The position numbers and the translations under genes are program-made. Positions 7,803-17,072 of a stretch of DNA of 64,000 nucleotides are shown in pieces. Position 1 is the first letter of the stretch. The number at the start of each line of letters is the position of its first letter. The notes under the pieces are model-generated. The model was given only the letters and a program-made list of their open reading frames with translations. It was not told the DNA's origin and did no database searches. The DNA is from JAKRSE01 sp943369295 (GTDB lineage: Bacteria; Armatimonadota; Fimbriimonadia; Fimbriimonadales; Fimbriimonadaceae). The stretch covers positions 124,001 to 188,000 of the forward strand of contig CALRMU020000001.1 in assembly GCA_943369295.1 (NCBI GenBank). The letters are read 5' to 3'.

Positions 7803-7850
7803 TCGCTGCCTCTTCCACTTACTATAGGGTGGACTGACGAAAAACTAAAG

Positions 7851-8134
7851 ATGAGCGAGAGTGATCCTGAGACTCTCGATCTTCGTAAGAGAAGTTCTAA
7901 GATGCTTTTGAATGGAATTGCAGCAGCATTTGCGATCTCCGCGCTTGTTTCCAGTTTGACCTTAGGTTCCATTTTGGGATTGAGAAGATTCACACCGATG
8001 ACGAAGACAGCCTTAGCATCTTTCAGTGGGACTCAAAGATATTCGTCTCACGTGCGAAGAGTCACTTTGTGGCAGGTGCCTTTCTGGGTAATGATGACGG
8101 CAAAGGTGAGCTTGAGAGTAAAATTTTGCACTAG
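7851..8134 (+). pseudogene. Frameshifted single-pass membrane protein
   Basis: The first frame from ATG 7851 gives MSESDPETLDLRKRSSKM and a membrane helix (about residues 20-45). From about 7930-7990 the convincing protein sequence moves to another frame: GIEKIHTDDEDSLSIFQWDSK... reading to TAG at 8132-8134. The original frame continues to 8156 but with an unlikely Arg-rich tail. A one-base frameshift is the simplest reading. No family recognised. Confidence 0.45.
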
Positions 8135-8152
8135 AAGAGCAAGGAGATTAAG

Positions 8153-8668
8153 TTGAAATCTGACAAGAGCAGAAGATGGCTTAAGGCTCTCGTTTTAATC
8201 TTGGCTAGCCTGCTGTTTGCGTTCATTCTTGGCAGAGCAACACTCAAATGGTCAGGAGTCACCACAACAAACTCTGGCTTCAAGTATTTGCGAGATCTTT
8301 CTGGAAAGTATTCAAACAGTGGGTTTCTACAAGGCTGCTACACAGAGGCTTATCTCAGATCTATGGGTTTGGATTCAGAGGACGCGCGTAGCTTTCCTGA
8401 CCGATTTGTTGAACTGGTGTTGAATCGTAAATTTGAAGATGCAGCAGTACGTTCAGAGATAGTTCTGGGAGCAGAAAAGTTGGGATTCAAGCTGGACAAG
8501 GGTGCTGAACGACTGCCTAATGATGCGATCACTCTTGAGCTTGAAGATGAAACTTTGTTTATATTGATGCGAAACAAGGCTGATGGCAGACTCAAGATTG
8601 GTCTTACATACAGCTCTTCACTTCAGTCACGAAGGCTCTCGCAGGCCTTGTTCATATGCCTTCCATAA
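8153..8668 (+). CDS. Membrane-anchored protein, unknown
   Basis: A 171-residue protein with a TTG start; AAGGAG at 8141-8146 supports it. A basic N-terminus (MKSDKSRRW) precedes one membrane helix at about residues 10-28; the rest is charged and probably outside the membrane. No recognised domain. It belongs with the neighbouring small membrane ORFs. Confidence 0.55.
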   Translation: MKSDKSRRWLKALVLILASLLFAFILGRATLKWSGVTTTNSGFKYLRDLSGKYSNSGFLQGCYTEAYLRSMGLDSEDARSFPDRFVELVLNRKFEDAAVRSEIVLGAEKLGFKLDKGAERLPNDAITLELEDETLFILMRNKADGRLKIGLTYSSSLQSRRLSQALFICLP

Positions 8669-8702
8669 GCAACCCAATAGAGGGTCAAGGTGTAGTATTT
8701 TA

Positions 8703-9080
8703 ATGACGCCAAAGCAGCTCGCTGTTCGCCCTGTTGCCGCCTGCCTTGCGATAATTTTTGCAGCCAGCCTCACCTTAAACGTTGGACTTTTGCTGAGAGA
8801 TGAGTTTCGGCGCGAAACGATTAGGAGCCTCAGCTACCTGGAGGTGGATGAACTGCAGCGCAGATTTGGGACGGGAGACAATCTCATTCCTTCAGATCTG
8901 CTGTCAAGAATCGACCATGAAACGCTGAGCGGAGTAGGCCAGGCTGGCTTCTCGACCGGCGCCTTCCTCACCATCGTTCTTTTCACCTTCTGCTTCACTG
9001 CCCTGATCGGATACGCAGTTCTTGAATCTTACTTCCGAACCCTGTCCCGTAAAGCAGCAGGCGAAACCCCGACCCCCTAA
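8703..9080 (+). CDS. Two-helix membrane protein, unknown
   Basis: A 125-residue protein with membrane helices at about residues 9-30 and 83-106, joined by a charged stretch (RRETIRSLSYLEVDELQRRF). No family recognised. The ATG at 8703 was chosen over an upstream in-frame start that overlaps the preceding gene. A hairpin terminator follows immediately. Confidence 0.55.
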   Translation: MTPKQLAVRPVAACLAIIFAASLTLNVGLLLRDEFRRETIRSLSYLEVDELQRRFGTGDNLIPSDLLSRIDHETLSGVGQAGFSTGAFLTIVLFTFCFTALIGYAVLESYFRTLSRKAAGETPTP

Positions 9081-9086
9081 AATCAC

Positions 9087-9116
9087 AAACGGAGCTCTCA
9101 AAAGAGAACTCCGTTT
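9087..9116 (+). terminator. Intrinsic terminator
   Basis: AAACGGAGCTCTC (9087-9099) pairs with GAGAACTCCGTTT (9104-9116) with one mismatch, directly after the stop at 9080. It would also stop minus-strand transcription leaving the tRNA-Leu gene. Confidence 0.7.
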
Positions 9117-9124
9117 CCAAAATT

Positions 9125-9210
9125 TGGTGCGCAGGAAAGGACTCGAACCTTCACGCCTTGTGAGCACTACCACCTCAAGGTAGCGTGTCTACCAATTCCA
9201 CCACCTGCGC
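9125..9210 (-). tRNA. tRNA-Leu(GAG)
   Basis: Read on the minus strand from 9210: acceptor GCGCAGG pairs with CCTGCGC near the 3' end, discriminator A, then an encoded CCA (9127-9125). The anticodon stem CTACC/GGTAG encloses loop TTGAGGT, giving anticodon GAG. The long variable arm (GTGCTCACAAGGCGT) and the GGTTCGAGTCC T-arm fit a leucine tRNA. Confidence 0.95.
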
Positions 9211-9271
9211 GATGAAAGAAAAGAATACCCCGAGCCACCGCCAATCGTGCTGAAGTAGACCCAGCAGGGCC

Positions 9272-11227
9272 CTAAATCAGCTTCTCAACCCGGAAGGATG
9301 TGCGGCGGGCGATGGCCTCTCTCCAGGCACCATCAGGAGAAACCAAAGGAATCCACCAGAAAGCCGGGCGTCTGCCCGCTTTGCACAAGCCTTCGGTCGA
9401 AATCACCGCTTCTCTAATCAGGCGGGTTCGGGCAAGCTCCGCTTCAAGGGCAATATCGCTTCGTCTGGCGCGAGCTCGCACCACTTCATCTGCGCTGACC
9501 AAAGTGTCCTGCTCGTTCTGCAGGCCACGCCACTGATCCCACGAAATCTTGACTTCTTCTCTCAGCCGCTCTTCTTCATGGATCAGCTTTTCGCGGTGAG
9601 CCAAGTCTTCGGCAGAGGGAGAAAGTTCAAAGATGGCTGCCCGCCAATGAACTCCTCTTTCCTTTTGGACCGAGTCGATCTTGAGGTTCAGCGTCTTGAT
9701 TCGGGTCAGAACTTCCTTTTTCCTCAGCTGAATCGCTTTCAGAGATTCCTTCAGAGCCAACAGCCTTTCATGAATCGCTTGGTATTCCTTAGCCAGGCAG
9801 TTCCACTGTCCGCCCAGTTCGACCTGTAAATACTGAACCAGAGCCAATGGCCGCTTAAGCTCAGCCAGAGAGGCCAGGATCTTCTTCTGATCTGACGCAA
9901 CTTCTGCCCATCGGGAGGCGAAGGATTGTCCTGAAAGTTCTTCGGTTCCGAAGGGGCGCTGCAGTGGCTGAGGCAGTTTAAACCAGGCCTGAATATCTTC
10001 CAATGCCTGCCAGGTTTTGAGGTGAATTCTGACGATGGGGTGCAGAGTCAGATCCATGCCAGCCGAGGCGAGCAGCTGGTGGAACCTCTGCGAGCGGGGC
10101 ATGTAGCCGCTTGCACCTTCGTGAAAGACAAAAACGTGCTCGGCGGCAAGCATGCCGATGAGGGTCACGGCCTTGCCAATCAGAACGACTCCCGTGCCGA
10201 ACCTCTTTTCCAAAAGCTCGGCGAGCTGTTTGGGAGTTTCTGGCGCCTTTTTGAAGCTGAAGCCCACAGGCTCTGGGGTCATGATCAGGCCGCCACGGGT
10301 GCCGAGTCTTAAGGTGCCGCGTCCTCGGCCAGGAATAAAAACGTCGAAGGGAAGGGCTCCCACGCCAAAGCGGTCCAGGGTGTACATCTCAGTCCCTGTC
10401 ACGGTTTGGTCGTAGCAGTCTTCTGCTTTCTGCCTGGTGGCTGGGTTCAAAAAGTGACCCAGAAGCCTAAACCTTGGCAGGTCGGCGGTGGCGGGGTTAA
10501 AGGCTAAAAGCTGAGTCGTCGAGGTTGTCTCAACATTCAGCTCTTCACCAGCCGCCAGGCTGTAAAAGTCGGGGAGAAGCCTTTGATAAAATCCGCTCAG
10601 GTTCTGACCTTCTTCGGCATCAACGTGACGGCAGAAAATCTGTTTTAGCTGGTCAGCGGCGGGGTGCCTGACTTTTGCGCTCGGGCCGGCCAGGTGACTA
10701 ATCGTTTCCTGCATGCCCCAATCCAGGCCGCCAAAAAGCTCATTGAAGAGGGGGTCCAGAGGCTCTTCGGCGATGGTTCTTTGGCCAGGATTAAGGCTTA
10801 CCAAGCCTCTCCAGCCCCAGGCTTCTGTCACTTCATCCAGCCAGCCCGGACGCTCTTTTTCAATGCGGCCGATCTTGGCTCCGGCTGCCTGCAGCTTCTC
10901 GCGAGAAATAACGGTTTCGCCGCCAAAGAGCACAGAAAATTCTGCCGCTGCCGCCCACAGATTCTGGGTGGTGGTGTCGTTATGGGGCAAAAGAGCAAAG
11001 CCAGACTTCTTATGGCCCTGGCCAGGGTGCTTGGCAAAGTAGTCCGTATCGTGGACGCCAGCAATAAAGGTTCGGTCGCTTCCGAACCTGCGTGAAGCCT
11101 GCAGGATCATCCCCTTAAGGGGTTCATCCCAAAAAACTGTTTGACCAAGTGCCAGAAAGGGGACCCCAGGAGCAAGCTCTTCCAGCTCCTTTAAGGCTTC
11201 TTTCTGGCTAGGACACCAAGACTCCAT
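9272..11227 (-). CDS. Large conserved-looking protein, unknown function
   Basis: A 651-residue soluble protein with no signal peptide, membrane helix or domain I recognise. The first 440 residues look globular, with motifs such as GVHDTDYFAKHPGQGHKKSG (about 57-76) and HNDTTTQN. Residues 440-610 are strongly helical and charged (KKILASLAELKRP, LKAIQLRKKEVLTRIK, EERLREEVKISWDQW), suggesting a long coiled coil. It is monocistronic, between tRNA-Leu and a divergent MBL-fold gene. Coding quality is high, with an unbroken frame and base use like the rest of the chromosome. Confidence 0.8.
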   Translation of the reverse strand: MESWCPSQKEALKELEELAPGVPFLALGQTVFWDEPLKGMILQASRRFGSDRTFIAGVHDTDYFAKHPGQGHKKSGFALLPHNDTTTQNLWAAAAEFSVLFGGETVISREKLQAAGAKIGRIEKERPGWLDEVTEAWGWRGLVSLNPGQRTIAEEPLDPLFNELFGGLDWGMQETISHLAGPSAKVRHPAADQLKQIFCRHVDAEEGQNLSGFYQRLLPDFYSLAAGEELNVETTSTTQLLAFNPATADLPRFRLLGHFLNPATRQKAEDCYDQTVTGTEMYTLDRFGVGALPFDVFIPGRGRGTLRLGTRGGLIMTPEPVGFSFKKAPETPKQLAELLEKRFGTGVVLIGKAVTLIGMLAAEHVFVFHEGASGYMPRSQRFHQLLASAGMDLTLHPIVRIHLKTWQALEDIQAWFKLPQPLQRPFGTEELSGQSFASRWAEVASDQKKILASLAELKRPLALVQYLQVELGGQWNCLAKEYQAIHERLLALKESLKAIQLRKKEVLTRIKTLNLKIDSVQKERGVHWRAAIFELSPSAEDLAHREKLIHEEERLREEVKISWDQWRGLQNEQDTLVSADEVVRARARRSDIALEAELARTRLIREAVISTEGLCKAGRRPAFWWIPLVSPDGAWREAIARRTSFRVEKLI

Positions 11228-11395
11228 GCGCCTCCCATTCTACGCCCTGAATTCGCACTACGTGGCCCAAGTTCCCTGAGTCCTGATTTACAGGGCAATT
11301 TGCGAGCAAACCTTAAAAGATTGAATCCTGACCCTAGAATGAAGTGTCAGACAAATACTCTGCGTGTCGCAAGGTGAGTTTGGCGAGGTTAAACC

Positions 11396-12145
11396 ATGAA
11401 GGTGCGGGTCTATGAAGGAGACATTAAGGTTCAGAGCTTTGTTCTGGGCAACATTCATCCTCACCTCACTCTTCCCACCACCACGGTCAACTCGTGGCTG
11501 GTTCACCTGCCTCAAGGGCGGCTTCTGGTCGATGCCGGTCCGCCTTGGGCCGGTCGAGCCCTGGCCCGCGAGCTGCTTCGTCGAAATCTCGAGCCCAAGT
11601 GGGTTGCCCTGACTCATGCTCATATCGATCATGCGGGGGGAATCTGCGATCTTCTCAAGCTCATTCCTTCGGCTAGGTTTTTGGCGCAGGAAGCTGATAT
11701 TCCGGTTCTGAGCTCGGGAGAAGTCTTGGTCCCCAGCTTTATCAATCCCTTCACTCCTATTCGCCCGGCCATTCATTGGGCTTTTACAAGGCGACCCATG
11801 CCTAAGTGTCACCCCGATGGCGACCTAAGCGAACTGGCTGAGCTGGGCATTGAAGTGCTGCAGACTCCCGGGCACTCTCTTCCTCATGCCTCGCTTCTTC
11901 TGCCAGATGGCAGCCTCATGGCGGGAGACGCTCTGGCCGTCAACCCAGCCGGGCGCCCCGTGGTGAACGCCTTTTACGAAGATCAGGATCTGATGCTGGA
12001 AAGTCTGCAGATTCTTGCAAGGCGAGGCAGCGGCCGAGTCTTTGCTGGCCACGGGGTCCCCTGCAGCATCGAACAGGTGAGGTCGCTTGTCGAAAACACT
12101 ATCCACAGCGGCCCCAAAAAGCCTCTCAAGCGCAAGACAATCTAG
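11396..12145 (+). CDS. MBL-fold metallo-hydrolase
   Basis: A 249-residue metallo-beta-lactamase-fold hydrolase. The signature H74-A-H76-I-D78-H79 is present, followed by TPGHSLPHASLLLPD for the third metal ligand, GDALAVNP (bridging Asp) and GHGVP near the C-terminus. This arrangement is typical of glyoxalase II-like and general thioesterase or lactonase members; the substrate cannot be assigned. Cytoplasmic. It ends one base before the stop of the convergent CBS-domain gene. Confidence 0.85.
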   Translation: MKVRVYEGDIKVQSFVLGNIHPHLTLPTTTVNSWLVHLPQGRLLVDAGPPWAGRALARELLRRNLEPKWVALTHAHIDHAGGICDLLKLIPSARFLAQEADIPVLSSGEVLVPSFINPFTPIRPAIHWAFTRRPMPKCHPDGDLSELAELGIEVLQTPGHSLPHASLLLPDGSLMAGDALAVNPAGRPVVNAFYEDQDLMLESLQILARRGSGRVFAGHGVPCSIEQVRSLVENTIHSGPKKPLKRKTI

Positions 12146-13447
12146 CTAGTCCAGAGCGTCGGTGTCTGGCCTCGGAAAGGGCAGATTCAGGTAGAGACCC
12201 ATCTGAACAATTCGGCTGCGGGTGATCTGTTCAACCACCAGCCTGCCCAGGTGAGTTTCGATAAAGTCGCCCTGCACCGGAATCTTTTCCAGCTCGTTGG
12301 TGACCATGGCAGCCACGGCATCAGTCGGGGAATCTTCCGAAAGGGGCTCGTCCAAAAAGTCCAGAATCTGATCCCATCTTACGTATGGGCTCAGCCTTAA
12401 GCGGTTAGGAGTGATCTGCTCGATCTCAGGCCGCTCTGCTTCAATATTGTCCTGTAGGTCGCCAAGAATCTCTTCGACAATGTCTTCCAGGGTCAGCATT
12501 CCCTTGGTGCCGCCGTACTCATCTTGAACCAGCAGAAACTGAGTTCGCGATTCTCTCATGATCGAAAGGGCACGGTCAAGTGAGAGATTTTCCGGAACGA
12601 ATTTAGCCTGTCTAATCACCTCGCTCAAATTGAACGAAGGCATGTTCCAGTGCCGAATGATGTCCTGCAGATAGACAATGCCTCTCAGATCATCAAGATC
12701 CGAGCCGTAGACGGGAAGCCGCGAGTGGCGGATCTTTCTCAGTTCGTTAATCAGATCATCGCCAGAAAGATCGACCTGCAGGCATTCCATATCCAGCCGG
12801 TGGATCATGATGTCTCTGGCGGCAAGGCGGTCCAGCCTTAATGCTTTAAGGACAAGATCAGCATGGTCTTCATCAAAGGCTCCGGCGTCTTCACTGGCCT
12901 GCACAACCATCTGAAGTTCGTCTTTGCTTAAGACCTCGTCTTCAAGGCCTTCCGTCTGAATCCTTAGAATCCTGAGGATCACCTTGCCTGATCGATCGAA
13001 AAGCCAGATGAGGGGCTTGACTGCGATCATCCAGATTCTAAGCGGGATGATGAGGGTGAGGCTGACTCTCTCGGCATTTACCAGGGTCAGATACTTAGGG
13101 ACCAGTTCTCCCAGGACGACAAGAGCGTAGGTAACGACGATGAGGGAGAGGGTGGAAATGACCCACTTTGGGAGAAAGTTGATTACGCTGCCTATGGCGG
13201 CAGTGAGGGAGGGTTCGACGATCGCACCAATGGCGATGCTGAAAAGGCTGATGCCTATTTGAATGCCGGCAACATAGCTGTGCTTATCCTTTACGGCGTT
13301 AAGGACAAGCTGGGCTCGACGATTCCCAGATGTGGCCAGGGACTGCAGTCGTGTCTGACGGACACTGAGCAGACCGTATTCGGCCATGACAAAAAGCGCA
13401 TTTCCTATCAAGAGCAGGATGCCCGAAACTAGAGTTCCTAGGTTCAT
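12146..13447 (-). CDS. HlyC/CorC family membrane protein (DUF21-CBS-CorC)
   Basis: A 433-residue protein of the CNNM/CorC (hemolysin-C-like) family. The N-terminus holds the DUF21 membrane domain with about four helices (LVSGILLLIGNALFVMAEY, GISLFSIAIGAIV and two more to residue about 150), followed by a CBS pair (about 205-330; DIMIHRLDMECL and GMLTLEDIVEEILGDL) and a C-terminal CorC_HlyC domain (about 345-425). Homologues move Mg2+ or sense divalent cations and nucleotides. It converges on the MBL-fold gene and is probably monocistronic. Confidence 0.9.
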   Translation of the reverse strand: MNLGTLVSGILLLIGNALFVMAEYGLLSVRQTRLQSLATSGNRRAQLVLNAVKDKHSYVAGIQIGISLFSIAIGAIVEPSLTAAIGSVINFLPKWVISTLSLIVVTYALVVLGELVPKYLTLVNAERVSLTLIIPLRIWMIAVKPLIWLFDRSGKVILRILRIQTEGLEDEVLSKDELQMVVQASEDAGAFDEDHADLVLKALRLDRLAARDIMIHRLDMECLQVDLSGDDLINELRKIRHSRLPVYGSDLDDLRGIVYLQDIIRHWNMPSFNLSEVIRQAKFVPENLSLDRALSIMRESRTQFLLVQDEYGGTKGMLTLEDIVEEILGDLQDNIEAERPEIEQITPNRLRLSPYVRWDQILDFLDEPLSEDSPTDAVAAMVTNELEKIPVQGDFIETHLGRLVVEQITRSRIVQMGLYLNLPFPRPDTDALD

Positions 13448-13538
13448 GGCAGCGCGTTACGTTCAGGAGGGTCGGAGCTCATGGCTTTGATTCAGCTTGT
13501 TCGGTTCGCCTCAGAAGTCTGGGCTGGTAGATTATAAC

Positions 13539-14432
13539 ATGCTCCCGAAAGGCGTCTATCCCGCCCTTGTCACACCCTTTGACGAAAAAGGAGTCCTGGA
13601 TGCGCCTTCTTTGGCAAGACTTCTCGGTTTTCACAAGGCGGCCGGAGTCAGCGGAATCGTTCTGGCAGGCACAAATGGCGAAGGCGCAAGTCTGACTGGA
13701 GCAGAGAAGCGAGACCTGCTGGAAGCAGCGAGAGTCTGCGATCCCGATCAGAGATTCATTCTTGGTCTTCTGGTCAACAGCCTTTCAGAAGCGACGTGGC
13801 TGGCCGGAGCCGCAGGAAAAAAGGGAGCTGCCGCTCTGCTTCTTTCCCCCCCTTCGTTTTGGAGGCGAGCCTCTGAAGACGGCTTGTTTGAGTGGCTCAA
13901 AACTGTCCTGGATGCTGCTTCCGTTCCGGTTCTGCTTTACGAAAATCCACCAGCAAACGGGACGGCTCTGCCTCGAGAGCGTCTGCCAGAACTCCTCTCT
14001 CACCCCATGTGCGCTGGGGTCAAGAACTCTTCGGTGAAGGAAGATGAGCTGGATTGGTGGAGAGAGACGGTGCGAGAGGATCAGGCTCTGTGGGTGGGAG
14101 ACGAGCGCATGATTCCGGCCGCCTTTAATAAGGGGTGGAACGGAACAATCTCTGGGGCATCCAACCTGCTTTCTCCCTGGCTAGTGCCCATCGTCCGAGA
14201 CTGGCCTAATGAATCAGCCCAGGCAAAATTTGAACTGATTCAGCCGCTTCTCGAAGAGTTTCGGCGTCACATCCAGCCAGAGACTCATAAGTCCGTTCTC
14301 GCCCTTTGGGGGCTTTTGGATTCACCCGCCCCTCGACTGCCTCTGCTGCCTGGCGCCCAAGGGGATGCTGTCGCCGCAGAAGTGAAGAGGATTGTCGGGA
14401 TGGAAAAGGGCAGGCTGGCGCTGACTAGTTAA
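13539..14432 (+). CDS. Dihydrodipicolinate synthase family (DapA-like) lyase
   Basis: A 297-residue class I aldolase of the DapA/NAL family. The Schiff-base lysine is K162 in GVKNSS and the catalytic tyrosine Y134 in LLYENPP; GTNGEGASLTGAEK is the family's GTTGE-type pyruvate-binding loop. Typical substrates are pyruvate plus an aldehyde, as in lysine biosynthesis or sugar-acid catabolism; the N in place of T and the C-terminal divergence make a non-DapA aldolase quite possible. I chose the ATG at 13539 (LPKGVYPALVTPF is the usual N-terminus) over an upstream start at 13497. Confidence 0.85.
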   Translation: MLPKGVYPALVTPFDEKGVLDAPSLARLLGFHKAAGVSGIVLAGTNGEGASLTGAEKRDLLEAARVCDPDQRFILGLLVNSLSEATWLAGAAGKKGAAALLLSPPSFWRRASEDGLFEWLKTVLDAASVPVLLYENPPANGTALPRERLPELLSHPMCAGVKNSSVKEDELDWWRETVREDQALWVGDERMIPAAFNKGWNGTISGASNLLSPWLVPIVRDWPNESAQAKFELIQPLLEEFRRHIQPETHKSVLALWGLLDSPAPRLPLLPGAQGDAVAAEVKRIVGMEKGRLALTS

Positions 14433-14482
14433 CTTTGTTAAGAAAAGCTTAAAGCCCCCAAGCCCGTGCCTATACTCTGCCT

Positions 14483-16981
14483 GTGGTGAAGAGTTGGGGA
14501 GTGCTGGCGGTTCTTGCCTTGGGCGGCGCGCTGGCAGGATTTGCGGTTAAGACGGAAGTGAGGGTGGGAGACAAGACTCCCGACGGAATCTGGGTTCCTA
14601 CGGGACAGGCAGTGGATCCTGCCGGTTCTTTGACTCTCTTTCCGGGCCGACCTCTGGAAGTGATCTGGGACAAAAGCGGCCAGAAGATCATTGCAAAGAC
14701 AATCAGCGGGCTGCTGGTAGTCGATGGACCCTCCGGCAAGATTCTTCAAAAGCTGGATTCAAAGACTGGCAGTTCCATGACAGGTTTGGCCCTGAGTGCA
14801 GATGGCAGAACGCTGCTCACCTCAGATTCTGGCAGCCAGGTTCAGGTCGCAGTTCAAGATGAATTTGGTGATTGGAAGTGGGGCGATTCAATCACCCTTC
14901 CTGTGGCACCAGTTAAAGGAAATCCTCATCCCTGTGGAATCGCTTGGCTGAACGCTGATGAAGCTCTGGTCGCCATGTCGCGGTCGAATCAGGTTGCTTT
15001 GATTTCGGTGAGTCAGAAAAAGGTCGTCAAGGTCTTCAACGTCGATATCTGTCCTGTCGCGATAAAAGTGCTTGCCGATGGCCGAGCCGCCGTCGCCTGC
15101 TGGTCGCGTCCACCGGCAAAAGGAGAAAAGACACAGGAATCCAGCGGCACTCCAGTCCCTATCAGTGAGGGTGGAGTCGCCAAGGGAGGATCACTTGTCT
15201 TTCTTGACCTCAAGACAGGCAAAACGACCAGCACCAGCATCGGCCGACAAGGCATGGCGATGGTTGAAGACAAGGGTCTGATCTATCTTGCCTGCGGCAG
15301 CGAAGAAGCGATCGAAGTCATCTCTGCCTCAACCGGCAGGATGGTTAAGCGCATTTCGCTTCTGCCTGTGAAGGGAATGAAGAAGGGGATCGGCCCGAAC
15401 GGACTGGCTTTAAGCCAAGACAGAAAGACCCTCTATGCCGCCTGCGGAGGATTAAATGCCCTCGCCGCCATTGACCTTGCGAGCGGCCGAGTGCAGGGCT
15501 GGATTCCAACCGGCTGGTACCCAGGTGGCATCGATATCGCCAAGGGCCGACTTGCCGCTGCCTCGATCAAGGGTTATGGATCAAGAGGAGGAATCGACCC
15601 CACAGAAAGAGGCGTCTATCAGTTCCAGGGCATCGTTTCCAGTCTCAATGAGCCTAAACTGACTGAGCTTCAGCAGTGGACACCCAAGGTTGTCAAGCAG
15701 GCGGTGGCGGCCCAAGAGGCTGACCTTAAGGCCAGCCGCACACCAGTTCCTGTCCCAGCCAAGCTGGGAGACCCGAGTGTGTTTAAGCACGTGGTCTACG
15801 TGATTAAAGAAAACCGCACTTACGACCAGGTTTACGGCGACTACCCCTTGGGGGATGGGGAGCCAAAACTGGCCATGTTCGGCAAAGAAGTGACCCCCAA
15901 CCACCGAGCCTTGGCCGACAGGTTTGGGCTTTTGGACAACTATTACTGCAACGGGGTGAACAGTGCTGACGGACACGCCTGGACCGTGGAAGGCAAGGCC
16001 ACGACCTACTTTGAAAGAAGCTTTGGCGGCTGGACACGAAGCTATCCTTTTGGCGACGATCCCTTGGCTGTTTCTTCTCAGGGCTACATTTGGGACGCCA
16101 TTCTTGACAAGGGCCTGACCTTTAGAAACTTTGGCGAGTTTGATTACGCCGAGCCATCCAAAAAAGAAGACTTCCTGACCATCCTGAGAGACTTTGAATC
16201 AGGCAAAAGGGAAGTGAAATTCACTCAGAAGATTGGGGTGGAAAGACTGAGGCGCTACTCTTCACCTACTTATCCCGGATGGAACATGGGGATTCCTGAC
16301 GTCGTAAGGGCACAAGCCTTCATTGACGAATTCAAAGAAATGGAAAAGAAGGGAAGCTTCCCCAACTTCACCATTGTCTATCTGCCGCAGGACCACCACT
16401 CAGGTGCTCAGGCCGGAATGCCGACCCCGCGTGCTCATGTTGCCGACAACGATCTCGCCCTGGGCCGAGTTGTCGAGGCGATTTCGAAGAGTCGCTTCTG
16501 GAAAGAGACTGCGATCTTTGTCGTCGAAGATGACCCTCAGGGTGGCTTTGATCACATTGATGGTCACAGGTCAGTTGGGCTTGTCATCAGCCCCTACTCT
16601 AGGCCGGGAGTCAATTCTGCTTTCTACAGTCAGTCTTCTGTCGTCGGGACGATGAGGCGGATTCTCGGCCTGCCCCCCATGACTTACTTCGACTCTATCG
16701 CTCCTCTCATGAGCGGGTGCTTCCAATCCAAGCCAGATCTCAGGCCCTTTACGGCTCTCAAGAACACTTGGCCTTTGGACGAGATCAATGAGAAGAAGGA
16801 AGGGGTCGTGGCTCTTGACCTTAGCGGTCCAGATAGAGGAATGGAAGTGGAAAGGAATAGGCAGGCTTGGTTCACCGTCTTCCCCAACAGCCGTTTCCCT
16901 ATGGAAGTTGTGGGTCCCCATGGTAGAGGTTTAGCCTCGCGCGGTTTGGTCCACGGAGACTTGGGAGTCGACGAAGACTAA
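14483..16981 (+). CDS. Secreted beta-propeller/phosphoesterase fusion protein
   Basis: An 832-residue protein starting at GTG with an N-terminal export signal (VLAVLALGGALAGFA). Residues about 50-420 form a YncE/YVTN-type beta-propeller (repeats such as DGRTLLTSDSG, DRKTLYAACGG, PGGIDIAKGRL). Residues about 435-780 belong to the phosphoesterase/alkaline phosphatase superfamily: VIKENRTYDQVYGDY, DNYYCNGVNSADGHAW and FVVEDDPQGGFDHIDGHR contain the expected metal ligands. This fusion is known in several phyla as a bifunctional propeller/alkaline phosphatase family protein; the natural substrate is unclear. Probably periplasmic. A strong hairpin follows. Confidence 0.85.
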   Translation: MVKSWGVLAVLALGGALAGFAVKTEVRVGDKTPDGIWVPTGQAVDPAGSLTLFPGRPLEVIWDKSGQKIIAKTISGLLVVDGPSGKILQKLDSKTGSSMTGLALSADGRTLLTSDSGSQVQVAVQDEFGDWKWGDSITLPVAPVKGNPHPCGIAWLNADEALVAMSRSNQVALISVSQKKVVKVFNVDICPVAIKVLADGRAAVACWSRPPAKGEKTQESSGTPVPISEGGVAKGGSLVFLDLKTGKTTSTSIGRQGMAMVEDKGLIYLACGSEEAIEVISASTGRMVKRISLLPVKGMKKGIGPNGLALSQDRKTLYAACGGLNALAAIDLASGRVQGWIPTGWYPGGIDIAKGRLAAASIKGYGSRGGIDPTERGVYQFQGIVSSLNEPKLTELQQWTPKVVKQAVAAQEADLKASRTPVPVPAKLGDPSVFKHVVYVIKENRTYDQVYGDYPLGDGEPKLAMFGKEVTPNHRALADRFGLLDNYYCNGVNSADGHAWTVEGKATTYFERSFGGWTRSYPFGDDPLAVSSQGYIWDAILDKGLTFRNFGEFDYAEPSKKEDFLTILRDFESGKREVKFTQKIGVERLRRYSSPTYPGWNMGIPDVVRAQAFIDEFKEMEKKGSFPNFTIVYLPQDHHSGAQAGMPTPRAHVADNDLALGRVVEAISKSRFWKETAIFVVEDDPQGGFDHIDGHRSVGLVISPYSRPGVNSAFYSQSSVVGTMRRILGLPPMTYFDSIAPLMSGCFQSKPDLRPFTALKNTWPLDEINEKKEGVVALDLSGPDRGMEVERNRQAWFTVFPNSRFPMEVVGPHGRGLASRGLVHGDLGVDED

Positions 16982-17015
16982 GGGTTAGAGAGAGTCTTGC
17001 AGGGCAAAATCAAAT

Positions 17016-17044
17016 GGCCCCTCCGGAGTTATCTCCGGGGGGCC
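17016..17044. terminator. Bidirectional terminator
   Basis: GGCCCCTCCGGAG (17016-17028) pairs with CTCCGGGGGGCC (17033-17044) around a TTAT loop; TGTTGTTGTT follows on the plus strand. It separates the phosphoesterase gene from the convergent Asp/Gly-repeat gene. Confidence 0.8.
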
Positions 17045-17072
17045 TGTTGTTGTTCGAGTCAGAAAGCAGACC

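Noticed and set aside
9125..9210. Possible tRNA attachment site for an integrated element
   Set aside because: No integrase gene and no second copy of the tRNA 3' end were noticed nearby, so integration is only a suspicion.
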